Of a stretch of 59,801 bases of DNA, positions 44,581 through 53,687 are shown in pieces; position 1 is the stretch's first letter; each line of letters starts with the position of its first letter. The notes beneath the pieces were generated by a model that had not been told where the DNA came from, did not search any database, and saw only the letters and a list, made by a program, of their open reading frames with translations. A program made the translations under genes and the position numbers. Source of the DNA: Gammaproteobacteria bacterium HGW-Gammaproteobacteria-2 (lineage in GTDB: Bacteria; Pseudomonadota; Gammaproteobacteria; Xanthomonadales; Xanthomonadaceae); contig PGZE01000017.1 of NCBI GenBank assembly GCA_002840015.1, forward strand, positions 8,921 to 68,721, read 5' to 3'.

Positions 44581-44606
44581 AAAAAAAGGCCCGCTTTGCA
44601 GCGGGC
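44581..44606 (-). terminator. Terminator-like hairpin oriented to the minus strand
   Basis: GGCCCGC / GCGGGCC (44587-44593 with 44600-44606), loop TTTGCA, with six As on the plus-strand 5' side. Read on the minus strand it is a hairpin followed by Ts. The flanking genes are all on the plus strand, so the orientation is unexpected. The rest of the 301-nt gap (44565-44865) shows nothing else recognisable. Confidence 0.55.
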
Positions 44607-44865
44607 CACCGGCAACCCCGGTTCACATGCCTGAAATCCCCTGACTCGTGTCTTGGAGAGAGGGCAGGCCAACATCCGTGTCGCGCCTGCCCATACAAGA
44701 TAAACGCAAGCCAACACGAAAACCGGCCACGGCTCAACAAATAACCTGATTCAATGAATTCTTCCCTGCCAGATCAAGTATTTGCGCGCTTGATCTGCGT
44801 ACAAAGCATCGCAAGCAAGCAAAGCGTTACACTGAACCATCCACAAAACCCGTTACGAGAAACGT

Positions 44866-45273
44866 ATGCGCACCTTCGAGCAGATTCGCAGCCATGTAGC
44901 CAACAACTATCGGGTAACCACCAACGAACCGTATCTGCTGTGTGTCGAGCTTTCGTTGCAGGAAGGGCAACGCCACCAGAGCCTGTTCATGTCGGAAATC
45001 GAAGACGAGGATGGCCGCCGCCACCTGCGTTTCAGTACCGCAGTTGCACCCATCACCGGCATGGATGCCAAGCGCGCCCTGCACTTCAACTGGCAAAGCC
45101 ATAGTGGCTATCTGGCCATCAGTGAGCTCGACGGCGTGCCCTATTTGCATTTGTGCGAAAACCGGCCTTACGCAATCCTCACTGCCGCCGAAATCGACCG
45201 CCTGGTGCTGGAATTGGGTGGTGTTGGTGATCGCATGGAAAGCCAGCTTTCTGCTGGAGGCGACTTGTTGTGA
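44866..45273 (+). CDS. Small conserved-looking protein of unknown function
   Basis: A 135-residue soluble protein with no signal peptide. Alternating charged and hydrophobic segments (RSHVANNYRVTTNEPYLLCVEL, partial; SLFMSEIEDEDGRRHLRFSTAV) end in a helix (LTAAEIDRLVLELGGVGDRME). The pattern is reminiscent of YbjN or type III chaperone-like alpha/beta folds, but I do not recognise it firmly. It is monocistronic. ATG 44866 has GAGAAACGT just upstream. Confidence 0.6.
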   Translation: MRTFEQIRSHVANNYRVTTNEPYLLCVELSLQEGQRHQSLFMSEIEDEDGRRHLRFSTAVAPITGMDAKRALHFNWQSHSGYLAISELDGVPYLHLCENRPYAILTAAEIDRLVLELGGVGDRMESQLSAGGDLL

Positions 45274-45431
45274 TTGGGCTTCGGCCCGTGCCGCCGATGC
45301 GGGCTGACGTGCCTTCCCGCATTCTTGATTGGCGACACAAGCGCGATAGAGCCGACGGGTAAAATCAAGACAGCCCATGGCTGCCCATGGTGTGGCAAAG
45401 GGGTTATGCGTGCGTCGCGCACATGATATTA

Positions 45432-45460
45432 TTGACATAAGTTGCTGTTTTTTAATTATT
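45432..45460 (+). promoter_or_regulatory. Candidate sigma-70 promoter of the class III aminotransferase
   Basis: A consensus TTGACA at 45432-45437 in an AT-rich patch, with ATTATT 17 nt later (45455-45460) as a poor -10. It lies about 70 nt before the aminotransferase start. The remainder of 45274-45531 holds only a small GGGC-TTCG-GCCC hairpin. Confidence 0.4.
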
Positions 45461-45531
45461 TATGTAACCAATAGCCATGATGCAAGGGGCCGAAAGACCC
45501 GAGCATGCACACTGATACCGGGAGACCCAAC

Positions 45532-47052
45532 ATGAGCCAACACACCTCGCAAGCGGTTTTGAGCAAACTTGCGACGCTTCGCAACTATGGCGGCGCGGCC
45601 CGCACACGCGGCCTGAACGATGCAACGCTTGAGGACATGGCAGCTCAATTCCCGGAGTTGGTCGAAGCCGTTGATGCCGCGCATGACCAGTTTCAGGCCC
45701 TGTGTGGTGGCGAGTTCGAAGACATTCTGCGCGCCGATGAAGTAACCCAGATCGCTGCGGTGCAGGCGGGCTTCGTCAATTTTTATCCCGAAGATGCAAT
45801 AAACCCCTATATCTCGCTGGCCGCACGTGGGCCGTGGATCGTCACACTCAAGGGTGCGGTGATCCATGACAACGGCGGCTACGGCATGCTTGGCGCCGGC
45901 CATACTCCAGCCGCAGTGCTTGAGGCGATGAGCCAGCCACAGGTGATGGCCAACGTGATGACGCCCAATCTGTCGCAGTTGCGTCTGGAACGCGCCTTGC
46001 GGCGTGAACTGGGCCAGAGCCGTGGCGGCTGCCCCTACGCAAAGTTCCTGTGCTTGAACTCCGGCTCGGAATCCGTCTCTCTCGCAGGCCGCATTGCCGA
46101 CGTGAACACCAAGCTGCAGACTGACCCGGGCGGCCGACATGCCGGCAAAAAGGTCAAGCGTATAGCGGTCAAGGGCGCCTTCCACGGCCGTACCGAGCTG
46201 CCCGCGCTGTACTCGGATTCAACCCGACCGACTTATGCCAAACACCTGGCCAGTTGGAAGCACCACGAGCCACAACTGATCACCATCGAGCCGTATTCGG
46301 TAGAGCAACTGCAGCAGGCGTTCGCCGATGCCGACGCCAATGATTGGTATATCGAAGCGATGTTCCTTGAGCCAGTAATGGGCGAGGGCGATCCGGGCCG
46401 CCAGGTTACGCCAGAGTTCTACCGTGCGGCGCGTCAACTCACCCGCGATCACGGCACCGTGCTGCTGGTCGATTCGATCCAGGCTGGTTTGCGTGCGCAC
46501 GGAGTGCTCTCAATCATCGATTACCCGGGTTTTGAAGGGGTAGAGCCGCCGGACATGGAAACCTACTCCAAGGCGCTCAATGCCGGTCAGTACCCGTTGT
46601 CGGTGCTCGCCGTCACCGAACGCGCCGCCGGGCTTTATCGCAAAGGTGTGTATGGCAACACCATGACCACCAACCCACGCGCCATGGATGTAGCGGTTGC
46701 GGTGCTCAACGGCATCACACCCGAATTGCGCGCCAATATCCGCGAACGCGGCGCAGAGTTTGTCAGCAAGTTCAATGCACTGAAAAACGACCTCGGTGGA
46801 CTGATTACCAAAGTACAAGGTACCGGCCTGTTGTTCTCGTGTGAGTTGTCCGACGCGTTCAAATGCTATGGCGCCGGCTCCACCGAAGAGTATTTGCGCG
46901 AACGCGGCATCGGCGTGATTCATGGTGGCGCCAATTCACTGCGTTTTACCCCGCATTTTGCCGTCACACCGGCAGAAGTGGCTCTGGTAGTGGCACAGGT
47001 GCGCGATGCGCTGCTCAATGGCCCACGCAAGGCGCAGGCTGAGGCAGCCTGA
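45532..47052 (+). CDS. Class III PLP-dependent aminotransferase, long form
   Basis: A 506-residue fold-type I class III aminotransferase, longer than ArgD or GabT (about 400-430). An N-terminal extension (about 1-85: YGGAARTRGLNDATLEDMAAQF) precedes the core: GYGMLGAGHTPAAV, CLNSGSESVSLAGRIAD, VKGAFHGRTELPA, EPVMGEGDPGRQVTPEFY, VDSIQAGLRAHG and the PLP lysine in TYSKALNAGQYPLS. GNTMTTNPRAMDVA and VIHGGANSLRFTPHF complete the fold. Substrate not determinable; an amine or omega-amino acid is likely. ATG 45532 with GGGAG upstream. It stands alone between unrelated genes. Confidence 0.85.
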   Translation: MSQHTSQAVLSKLATLRNYGGAARTRGLNDATLEDMAAQFPELVEAVDAAHDQFQALCGGEFEDILRADEVTQIAAVQAGFVNFYPEDAINPYISLAARGPWIVTLKGAVIHDNGGYGMLGAGHTPAAVLEAMSQPQVMANVMTPNLSQLRLERALRRELGQSRGGCPYAKFLCLNSGSESVSLAGRIADVNTKLQTDPGGRHAGKKVKRIAVKGAFHGRTELPALYSDSTRPTYAKHLASWKHHEPQLITIEPYSVEQLQQAFADADANDWYIEAMFLEPVMGEGDPGRQVTPEFYRAARQLTRDHGTVLLVDSIQAGLRAHGVLSIIDYPGFEGVEPPDMETYSKALNAGQYPLSVLAVTERAAGLYRKGVYGNTMTTNPRAMDVAVAVLNGITPELRANIRERGAEFVSKFNALKNDLGGLITKVQGTGLLFSCELSDAFKCYGAGSTEEYLRERGIGVIHGGANSLRFTPHFAVTPAEVALVVAQVRDALLNGPRKAQAEAA

Positions 47053-47072
47053 ACCACACCCCAGCGCACCTG

Positions 47073-47612
47073 CTATTGCGATTGCTGCCTGGGCTTTGCA
47101 GACATGTCAGCCTCTGATTCGTCGGGCGCCGGCTTTGCCGGCAGGATGCTGATCCGCACCGGCCCACCCTGACTCACCTTTTCGGTTTTCAGGTCGTACT
47201 CGAAATACTCGCCAACCAGCGAGCGTCGCCCGCCCTGAACCAGATGCGCATTGCCACGCAACCGCAATATTTCAAGGCCGCGGGTATATTCAATCTCATC
47301 GGCTTCAGCCATCACGTCGCGGTCAATGCCATTGTTCTTCACCCAGATTCGCGCCGGTTTACCGACAATCAGAACACGGCTGGGGTTTTCCAGGGGGCCA
47401 TAAACCATCGCCTCATCGGCCTGCATCGGCCAATCGGAACCTTCTATGGAAAAGTGGCCCTGCAAGCGAGTGGTGTTCTGCTCTGGATCATTGGCCACCG
47501 AGTCGGCACGTACCACGATCGGCCGCTCGGATGGCAGGGTGAACTTGGCGGCGTTGGCCATTATCGGCATTGCCAGCAAAAACGACCACAAAACGGCGCG
47601 CACGTATAACAT
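47073..47612 (-). CDS. lptA: LptA/OstA-like periplasmic LPS transport protein
   Basis: A 179-residue secreted protein with a signal peptide (LYVRAVLWSFLLAMPIMANA) and an OstA-type beta-jellyroll: PIVVRADSVANDPEQNTTRLQG (partial), MQADEAMVYG, DEIEYTRGLEILRLRGNAHLVQGG and EYFEYDLKTEKV. LptA bridges inner- and outer-membrane parts of the LPS export machine. It is divergent from lptF, 123 nt away, rather than next to lptB and lptC as is more common. It could be a second LptA or an LptA-like accessory. ATG 47612 is chosen; a TTG two codons earlier is possible. Confidence 0.8.
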   Translation of the reverse strand: MLYVRAVLWSFLLAMPIMANAAKFTLPSERPIVVRADSVANDPEQNTTRLQGHFSIEGSDWPMQADEAMVYGPLENPSRVLIVGKPARIWVKNNGIDRDVMAEADEIEYTRGLEILRLRGNAHLVQGGRRSLVGEYFEYDLKTEKVSQGGPVRISILPAKPAPDESEADMSAKPRQQSQ

Positions 47613-47735
47613 CTTCAACGCCCATACTCCTAAATCGATTGAACCCGCAGCCCGATGCGACGATCATAGCAGCGTCCGGCATGTTCGACGGGCATCGGCC
47701 ATGAAGGCCTCGTTATCGTTTCGGAGTCCTAACGC

Positions 47736-48818
47736 TTGATCATCCATCGTTACCTGATTCGCGAAGTAACCGGCCCCTTCGCTGCGGTAAGCGTCGTGCT
47801 GGTTGTCGTGTTCATGACCTACAGCCTTACGGTATTCCTTACCGATGCCAGCCAGGGCCTGCTCAGCGCCGGCCAGATCGCCGCACTTACGTTGCTCAAG
47901 TCAGTCATTGCGCTGGAAGTGCTGTTGCCGATCGCGCTTTATATCGCGGTGATGCTTGGCATGGGCCGGCTGTACAACGATTCCGAGATGGATGCATTGC
48001 GTGCCGCAGGAATGGGCGAATTGCAGATCGTGATGCCAATGCTGCGACTGGCATTGATCCTGGCGATTCTGGTCGGGCTGTTGTCGGCGGTGGTGCGTCC
48101 GCTAGCCTATCGCACACTCTACACACTGAAGGCTGAGGCCGAAGCCAGTTCCGAGATCGACCGGATCAAATCCGGTCGCTTTTACAGCTACTCCAAAAGC
48201 GGCCGTACGGTGTTCATTGAAACCACCAGCGGATCACTTGACAAACTGCAGGGCGTGTTCGTGCGCACCCGCAACGCCGAAGGCCTGCAAGTGATCTCGG
48301 CGCGCCAAGGCAAGTTCGTGGCGCACGTCACCAACACCCATCATGAGTTGCTGTTGCAAGATGCCAGCGTGTTCAAGCGCACCGCACAAGGCCGCGACGT
48401 ATTTGCGCAGTTTGCACAATTTACCATCCGCCTGCCGATCAAGCAGCCAGAGCCGGTAACTGATCGTCCCAAACTGATGTCCACATTCGACCTGGCTTCC
48501 GCAGACGGGCCACGCGAGCGCGCCGAGTTTGAGGGCCGCTTGTCCAACCCGATATCGGCGCTGTTGCTTGCCATGCTGGCAGTACCACTCAGCCGCAGCC
48601 GACCACGCCAGGGCCGCTACGCACGGATGCTTGTTGCCTTGATTGTGTACACCCTGTATTACAACCTGCTGGACATTACCCGCACCAATGTCCAGCAAGG
48701 GACCATGCCCACGCTGGCCTGGGTGCCCGGCCTGCTGGCATTGGCGATCATCATCTGGTACGTGCCATGGCGAGCATGGCTGCGACGCAAGCCGGTAAAA
48801 TTACATGCGCCTGATTGA
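47736..48818 (+). CDS. lptF: LPS export ABC transporter permease LptF
   Basis: A 360-residue permease with six transmembrane helices, three on each side of a periplasmic jellyroll. It starts IIHRYLIREVTGPFAAVSVVLVVVFM and has LLPIALYIAVMLGMGRLYNDSEMDALRAAGMGE (partial), then YSKSGRTVFIE in the periplasmic part and AMLAVPLSRSRPRQGRYARM near the C-terminus. The start is TTG 47736, with CGGAG 9 nt upstream; no ATG is near. It extracts LPS from the inner membrane with LptG and LptB. The end overlaps lptG by 14 nt. Confidence 0.94.
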   Translation: MIIHRYLIREVTGPFAAVSVVLVVVFMTYSLTVFLTDASQGLLSAGQIAALTLLKSVIALEVLLPIALYIAVMLGMGRLYNDSEMDALRAAGMGELQIVMPMLRLALILAILVGLLSAVVRPLAYRTLYTLKAEAEASSEIDRIKSGRFYSYSKSGRTVFIETTSGSLDKLQGVFVRTRNAEGLQVISARQGKFVAHVTNTHHELLLQDASVFKRTAQGRDVFAQFAQFTIRLPIKQPEPVTDRPKLMSTFDLASADGPRERAEFEGRLSNPISALLLAMLAVPLSRSRPRQGRYARMLVALIVYTLYYNLLDITRTNVQQGTMPTLAWVPGLLALAIIIWYVPWRAWLRRKPVKLHAPD

Positions 48819-49869
48819 TCGTTATGTCGCGCGAGGCTTTTTGCTTGGCGTACTGCCGGTATTCCTGCTGCTGGCGGGCTTGTTCAGCTTTCTGGCACTG
48901 AGCCAGCAACTGGAGGACGTCGGCCAGGGCGGATTCACCACCGGCTCGGCATTGAAAGTGGTGATATTGACCCTGCCCCGTCAATTGCTGGACATCCTGC
49001 CGGTCATCGCGCTGCTGGGCTGCCTTACCGGTTTGGGCGCGATGGCCAATTACCGCGAATTGACTGCTGCGCGTGCTGCCGGGCTATCGCCCTCGCGCCT
49101 TGCTCGTCCAGTCGCCGGAGCGGCACTGTTATTGATCCTCATCGCGTTTCTTGCGCAGACCTATGGCATCCCACACTGGGAGCGCATGGCGCTGCGCCTG
49201 CGCGCCGAGGTGACGCAAACCGACGTGGATGGCACAAGCACAGAGTTCTGGACACGCACCGGCGGCCGTCTGCTGCGCGTCGGCGAAGTGGTGATGGGCC
49301 GTATTCCAACCGATCTGGAAATCTACGAACTCGACGACCGTGATCGCTTGATCGGCCTGATCCGCGCCGAGCGGGCAGATATTGTCAATCGTGAGGAATG
49401 GCTGCTGTACAACGTAACCGAAAGTGAGATCAGCACGCAAAGCGCGACCACCACAGTGGAAGATCGACGTATCTGGCGCAGCTTTTTGTCGGAGCCGCAG
49501 CTGGAAAATCTGATTCAGCCGGCGGGCACATTGTCGCCTGGCGACTTGTTGCACTACATCGTCAGCCTGGAAAACAATCGCCTGAACTCACATCAATTTC
49601 GCTTGGCATTTTGGCAAATGGCCAGCATACCGGTCGGCATCATCGCTATGGCATTGCTTGGTCTGCCATTCGTGATGGGATCGCTGCGCTCGGTATCGGT
49701 TGGGCAGCGCATCGCGCTGGGTGGCGGCATCGGCATGGCGTTCTATCTCAGCGAACAAATCATCGGACACCTGTCGATGCTCTATGAGCTCAACCCATTC
49801 GTTGCTGCAATGGCGCCGGAGTTGATTCTGCTGAGCGTTGCAATTCGTGGGCTGAACCGGGTGCGCTGA
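48805..49869 (+). CDS. lptG: LPS export ABC transporter permease LptG
   Basis: A 354-residue permease with the same architecture as LptF: IDRYVARGFLLGVLPVFLLLAGLFSF, LPVIALLGCLTGLGAMANYRELTAARAAGLSP (partial), a periplasmic domain, then FRLAFWQMASIPVGIIAMALLGLPFVMGSLRSVSVGQRI (partial). It partners LptF and LptB2. The ATG lies 14 nt inside lptF. The 3' end is 9 nt from the convergent metallophosphoesterase. Confidence 0.94.
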   Translation: MRLIDRYVARGFLLGVLPVFLLLAGLFSFLALSQQLEDVGQGGFTTGSALKVVILTLPRQLLDILPVIALLGCLTGLGAMANYRELTAARAAGLSPSRLARPVAGAALLLILIAFLAQTYGIPHWERMALRLRAEVTQTDVDGTSTEFWTRTGGRLLRVGEVVMGRIPTDLEIYELDDRDRLIGLIRAERADIVNREEWLLYNVTESEISTQSATTTVEDRRIWRSFLSEPQLENLIQPAGTLSPGDLLHYIVSLENNRLNSHQFRLAFWQMASIPVGIIAMALLGLPFVMGSLRSVSVGQRIALGGGIGMAFYLSEQIIGHLSMLYELNPFVAAMAPELILLSVAIRGLNRVR

Positions 49870-49878
49870 ACATCGCGA

Positions 49879-50781
49879 CTACCCTGATGACAACGGCCGA
49901 CGCCAGGTTTGTTGCTCGCGAATGACAAAAGTGTCTGGCGAGCCATGCTGGAATTGCTTAAGGGTCATGGTGATCTGCCAACTCGTAGCGTCACGGTGCA
50001 AATCAAACACCCGATATGACGCAAGATACTTCGTGCGCACGCTGGAGGCCGAAGCCGTGGCGAACACACGCGTCGCGCCGCAACGGGCATCAAAATTACG
50101 GTGTTCGTGACCATGCAGCATGATCGCGGGCTGCTGTTCACGCACTAACGTCTGCAACGCATGCACATCGGCCAGCGCCTTGCGCCAGTGCGTCAAACCC
50201 GGCAATGGCGGATGGTGAATCAACACGCAGCTGAGCAGACCACGGCGATGCACATCAGCAAGTACCACAGACAGCCGCTCGCGCTGCGCCTTGCCTAAAT
50301 CGCCACGCGCAAGAAACGGCGCCGTCGGCACCGCCGAGTTCAGCCCGATAAAGGCTACGCCATTGCATTCGCGCAGCACCGGATAGGCTGCCCCCGGATC
50401 AACCCTGTCCGCAGGTGTGTCAATGTGCAGGTATTTGCTCCACTGCGCAGCAATGGCGGGCCAGGAGTCGGCAGCATACACATCGTGATTGCCGGGTATC
50501 AGGAAAACCTTCTCCGGCGTTCCCGCAGCACGCAGCCAGTCGGCCGCTGCCGCAATCTCGTCGGGCAGGCCGATCTGTGCCAGATCGCCGGTCAACAGCC
50601 AATGCGCGGCATTTTCAGCGCGCACTGCCGCCATCAGCCGAGACAGCATGTCGGCTCGATGCTGCCACTGCCGATTGCGCTGCCACGACAAATAGCCCTG
50701 CCAGCGTTTACCGCGCAGACGTGTCAGCGACCAGGCATCCAATGACGTCAAGTGCGGGTCAGTGATGTGGATCAAGCGCAT
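49879..50781 (-). CDS. Metallophosphoesterase, CpdA/Icc-like
   Basis: A 300-residue calcineurin-fold phosphoesterase. All metal motifs are present: HITDPHL, TGDLAQ, PGNHDVY, IHHPPLPG and HGHEH. The overall plan resembles class III cyclic-nucleotide phosphodiesterases (CpdA), but substrate cannot be fixed by sequence reading. ATG 50781 puts the DPH motif at residue 8, the normal distance; a reading 55 codons longer is discounted. The gene ends beside lptG. Confidence 0.88.
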   Translation of the reverse strand: MRLIHITDPHLTSLDAWSLTRLRGKRWQGYLSWQRNRQWQHRADMLSRLMAAVRAENAAHWLLTGDLAQIGLPDEIAAAADWLRAAGTPEKVFLIPGNHDVYAADSWPAIAAQWSKYLHIDTPADRVDPGAAYPVLRECNGVAFIGLNSAVPTAPFLARGDLGKAQRERLSVVLADVHRRGLLSCVLIHHPPLPGLTHWRKALADVHALQTLVREQQPAIMLHGHEHRNFDARCGATRVFATASASSVRTKYLASYRVFDLHRDATSWQITMTLKQFQHGSPDTFVIREQQTWRRPLSSG

Positions 50782-51124
50782 GGCAGCACAGGTAATCTCA
50801 TGTAACCCTCGCAAACAGCTCAAGGGCATGGCGCACGGAACAAAGTGTACATTCAAACGAGGGTTTCGTACGCCACGCAACACGGCAATCGGCCGCTTGG
50901 CAACAGCGCCTGCTACGTAGGCTACGCCTTCATTACGCCGATGCACGGCTCGTTCGAGTGTGTGTGCCGCAAGTCTGCCCGGGTCAACGGGAGTTTACCG
51001 CAGCTTGTCGGCTACCTATACTGGCGCGCCTGCCATTGCTTGCAATGCTGACCCGTCGCTTGCCGCGTTGTGCCGCAGACGCAAATCGCCCTGAATACCA
51101 CAACCAGACCCAACGGAAGCACGC
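50782..51124. other. 343-nt intergenic region
   Basis: The gap separates the divergent metallophosphoesterase and flippase. Composition is ordinary. No repeat, hairpin or clear promoter was recognised in it. Confidence 0.4.
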
Positions 51125-52456
51125 GTGAGCGAAGCCGATACCAACGCCAAAGTGCAAAGCCCGATGCGCCGCGTACTCGGTAATCTGGGTCTGCTGGTGC
51201 GCGGCCGTGGCATCGCTGCGGTGATGTCGCTTGGCGCTACCACCCTGATGGCACGCGCACTTGGCCCGACCGAGTTCGGCATGGTGGTGTTGATGCACGC
51301 CTATGCTCTACTGATGCGTGGGCTACTTAATTTTCAATCATACGAAGCGGTGGTTCGCTACGGTGTACCCGTACACGATGCCGGCGACACTCGCACGCTG
51401 CGCCGTCTGATTGCCGTCTGCCGACGCGTTGATCGTCAATCCAGTGTTGCCGCCAGCGTGCTTGCCCTGGCCGTGGCTCCCATCATCGGGCCATCGCTGA
51501 ACATGGACGCCAGCCATGTGCTGCTGCTTACCGCCTACAGCCTGACGCTGCTGGCCACCGGAAATGGCACCGCAATCGGCATACTGCGGTTGTTCGATCA
51601 ATTCGACACCCTCGGCCGGCAAATGGCCATTGGCCCGACCATCCGCTTTTCCGGTGTCGTTGTTGCGTGGTGGCTGGAAGCGCCGCTGCCGGTATTTGTG
51701 GCGATCTGGGCGCTGGCCTACGTCATCGAAAATGTGTATCTGCATTGGCGCGGCAGACTTGAATACCGAACACGCATCGGCAAGCCGGCGGATGGCGATA
51801 GCATCAAGGACAGCAAACTGGATGAGTTCACCGGGCTGCGTCACTTTTTGTGGGTAACCTACTGGCAATCCAATATGGACATTGTGCCCAAGCACGTGTC
51901 CACGGTGCTTGCAGGTTATCTGTTGGGGCCGGCCGAGGCCGGCCTGTTGCGCCTCGCGCGCGAGTTGTCGAGCCTGTTGTCGAAGCCAGCCGTATTGATC
52001 CGCCAAGTGGTCTTTCTCGATCTCACCCGCAGTTGGCATCAAGGCAGCGCAGCGTTCGATCTGGTCGCCTATCGCACTGCCCTGCTCGGTGGTGGCTTTG
52101 GCCTGATCTTTGTTGCCGCAGGTTATTTCTTTGGCGACAACCTGCTGGCAGCACTCATTGGCAAAGACTTTCTCGCTGCTGCACCGCTGCTCACGTTGAT
52201 GCTCCTGGCAGCGACCTTTGACCTGACCTCATCATCGTTGCGCTCGGCAGCTTATGCGATCGGACGTGCCAGCAAGGTGCTCCGCATTTACGCACTATCG
52301 GCCGGCATCTACCTTGCGCTGTTTATTACATTGACTTCGTGGCTTGGCCTGATTGGTGCAGGCATCGCCGCCAGCGTCGCTGCCGCATTACCGCCGTTGG
52401 CGATGGCATGGTTGATCCGCAGTAGCAAGCGCGACGCGGCAAGCACGCCGCGCTGA
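51125..52456 (+). CDS. Polysaccharide/lipid flippase (MOP superfamily, Wzx-like)
   Basis: A 443-residue multipass protein with about 12 transmembrane helices. It has the polysaccharide-biosynthesis-protein pattern: ARALGPTEFGMVVLMHAYALL near the N-terminus (partial), LRRLARELSSLLSKPAV-type cytoplasmic loop, and FFGDNLLAALIGKDFLAAAPLLTLMLLAA (partial). Such proteins flip lipid-linked glycans. The start is GTG 51125. It converges on the sphingolipid genes with only 4 nt between stops, so transcription read-through between them is possible. Substrate could be a glycolipid, but no glycosyltransferase is adjacent. Confidence 0.85.
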   Translation: MSEADTNAKVQSPMRRVLGNLGLLVRGRGIAAVMSLGATTLMARALGPTEFGMVVLMHAYALLMRGLLNFQSYEAVVRYGVPVHDAGDTRTLRRLIAVCRRVDRQSSVAASVLALAVAPIIGPSLNMDASHVLLLTAYSLTLLATGNGTAIGILRLFDQFDTLGRQMAIGPTIRFSGVVVAWWLEAPLPVFVAIWALAYVIENVYLHWRGRLEYRTRIGKPADGDSIKDSKLDEFTGLRHFLWVTYWQSNMDIVPKHVSTVLAGYLLGPAEAGLLRLARELSSLLSKPAVLIRQVVFLDLTRSWHQGSAAFDLVAYRTALLGGGFGLIFVAAGYFFGDNLLAALIGKDFLAAAPLLTLMLLAATFDLTSSSLRSAAYAIGRASKVLRIYALSAGIYLALFITLTSWLGLIGAGIAASVAAALPPLAMAWLIRSSKRDAASTPR

Positions 52457-52460
52457 GCAA

Positions 52461-53687
52461 TCAGGCGGCCGTTGCTGACTCCGAGACGCGCTGTTGCACT
52501 GGCATCACAACCTTGGCAAACGCCGAAATAATCTGTTCGACCTGCTCTGCCGTATGCGCGGCGCTCACGCTGACACGCAGCAAGCTGCTGCCATCGGGTG
52601 ATGCCGGCGGCACCATCAGATTGGTGTACACGCCCGCCTCGATCAAGCCATGCCAGCAAGCAAATGCTTCTTCACGCTGGCTGAAGCGCACCGCCAGAAC
52701 CGGGCTGGGTACTGTGCAACCCAGATTGAAACCCATTTCCTGAAACGCGGCATACAAACGCCGAGCGTTATTCCAGATTTGACTGCGCAACTGCGGGCGC
52801 GTGCGTACTTGATGCAAGGCCTCACGCGTGGTGGCAATCACCGACGGGCTGCCCGACGCCGTGAAAATAAACGGGCGGCTGGTGTAGCGAATCAGTTGCA
52901 GAACAGGGTTGTTGCTGACGCAATAACCACCCGTTGCACCGAGGCTTTTGCTGAACGTGCCAACAGTGAAATCAACCGCATCCTCGACACCTTGTGCCTG
53001 CGCCACACCACGCCCTGTATCACCGTAAACGCCCAGCGAGTGGGCCTCGTCCACCATCAGGTAGGCCCCGTACTGGTGCTTGAGTGCGCAGATCTCCGGC
53101 AGTGGTGCGATATCACCAAACACACTGTAAAGCCCTTCGACCACAATCAAAGCGCGGCGGGATTGTTCGCCAAGGCGACGCAAGCGTGCCTCAAGGCTGG
53201 CGACATCGTTGTGGCGAAATCGGAATATCTGCGCGCCACTCATTCGGCAACCATCATAGAGGCTGGCATGCGCATCGGCATCAAGCAGTACCGCATCGCC
53301 TGGCCCGAGCAATGCACTGAGCATGCCCAGATTGGCTGCATAGCCGGTGGAAAACACCATGCCGTAAGCCTGCCCGTAAAAATCGGCCATCTCGGCTTCC
53401 AGCGACTGATGCAGCGCAAAGCTGCCATTGGCCATGCGCGAACCCGTGGTGCCGGTGCCAAACTCGTCCAGCGCTTGCTTGCCAGCTGCAATACAGGCTG
53501 GATCAAAGGTCAGGCCGAGATAATTGTTGGTACCGGCCAGGATCGTCTCACGGCCTTCGATGATGCCGAGCGTTGGCGACAGCAAGCGTTCGGTCACCAT
53601 GCCGGTAGGATTACGCCCGGTGGCAGCCAGCGCATCGCGCAAGGAAGCGACCGGCGTGAACTTGTCGAGCAAACCCGGGGCGCTCAT
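52461..53687 (-). CDS. spt: Serine palmitoyltransferase-like alpha-oxoamine synthase
   Basis: A 408-residue PLP enzyme of the alpha-oxoamine synthase family: FGTGTTGSRMANG, STGYAANLG, VDEAHSLGVYGDTGRG (from about 212) and the PLP lysine Lys247 in TFSKSLGATGGY. BioF, Kbl and SPT share this fold. SPT is preferred because the gene sits directly behind a dedicated ACP, a Rossmann reductase and an acyl-AMP ligase, the set used in bacterial sphingolipid synthesis. SPT condenses serine with an acyl thioester to 3-ketosphinganine. The start overlaps the ACP end by 4 nt. Confidence 0.85.
   Translation of the reverse strand: MSAPGLLDKFTPVASLRDALAATGRNPTGMVTERLLSPTLGIIEGRETILAGTNNYLGLTFDPACIAAGKQALDEFGTGTTGSRMANGSFALHQSLEAEMADFYGQAYGMVFSTGYAANLGMLSALLGPGDAVLLDADAHASLYDGCRMSGAQIFRFRHNDVASLEARLRRLGEQSRRALIVVEGLYSVFGDIAPLPEICALKHQYGAYLMVDEAHSLGVYGDTGRGVAQAQGVEDAVDFTVGTFSKSLGATGGYCVSNNPVLQLIRYTSRPFIFTASGSPSVIATTREALHQVRTRPQLRSQIWNNARRLYAAFQEMGFNLGCTVPSPVLAVRFSQREEAFACWHGLIEAGVYTNLMVPPASPDGSSLLRVSVSAAHTAEQVEQIISAFAKVVMPVQQRVSESATAA

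Noticed and set aside
52461..53687. bioF (KAPA synthase) partner of bioA
   Set aside because: Same fold, but its overlap with a dedicated ACP, Rossmann reductase and acyl-AMP ligase fits sphingolipid synthesis better, and bioA is 49 kb away.
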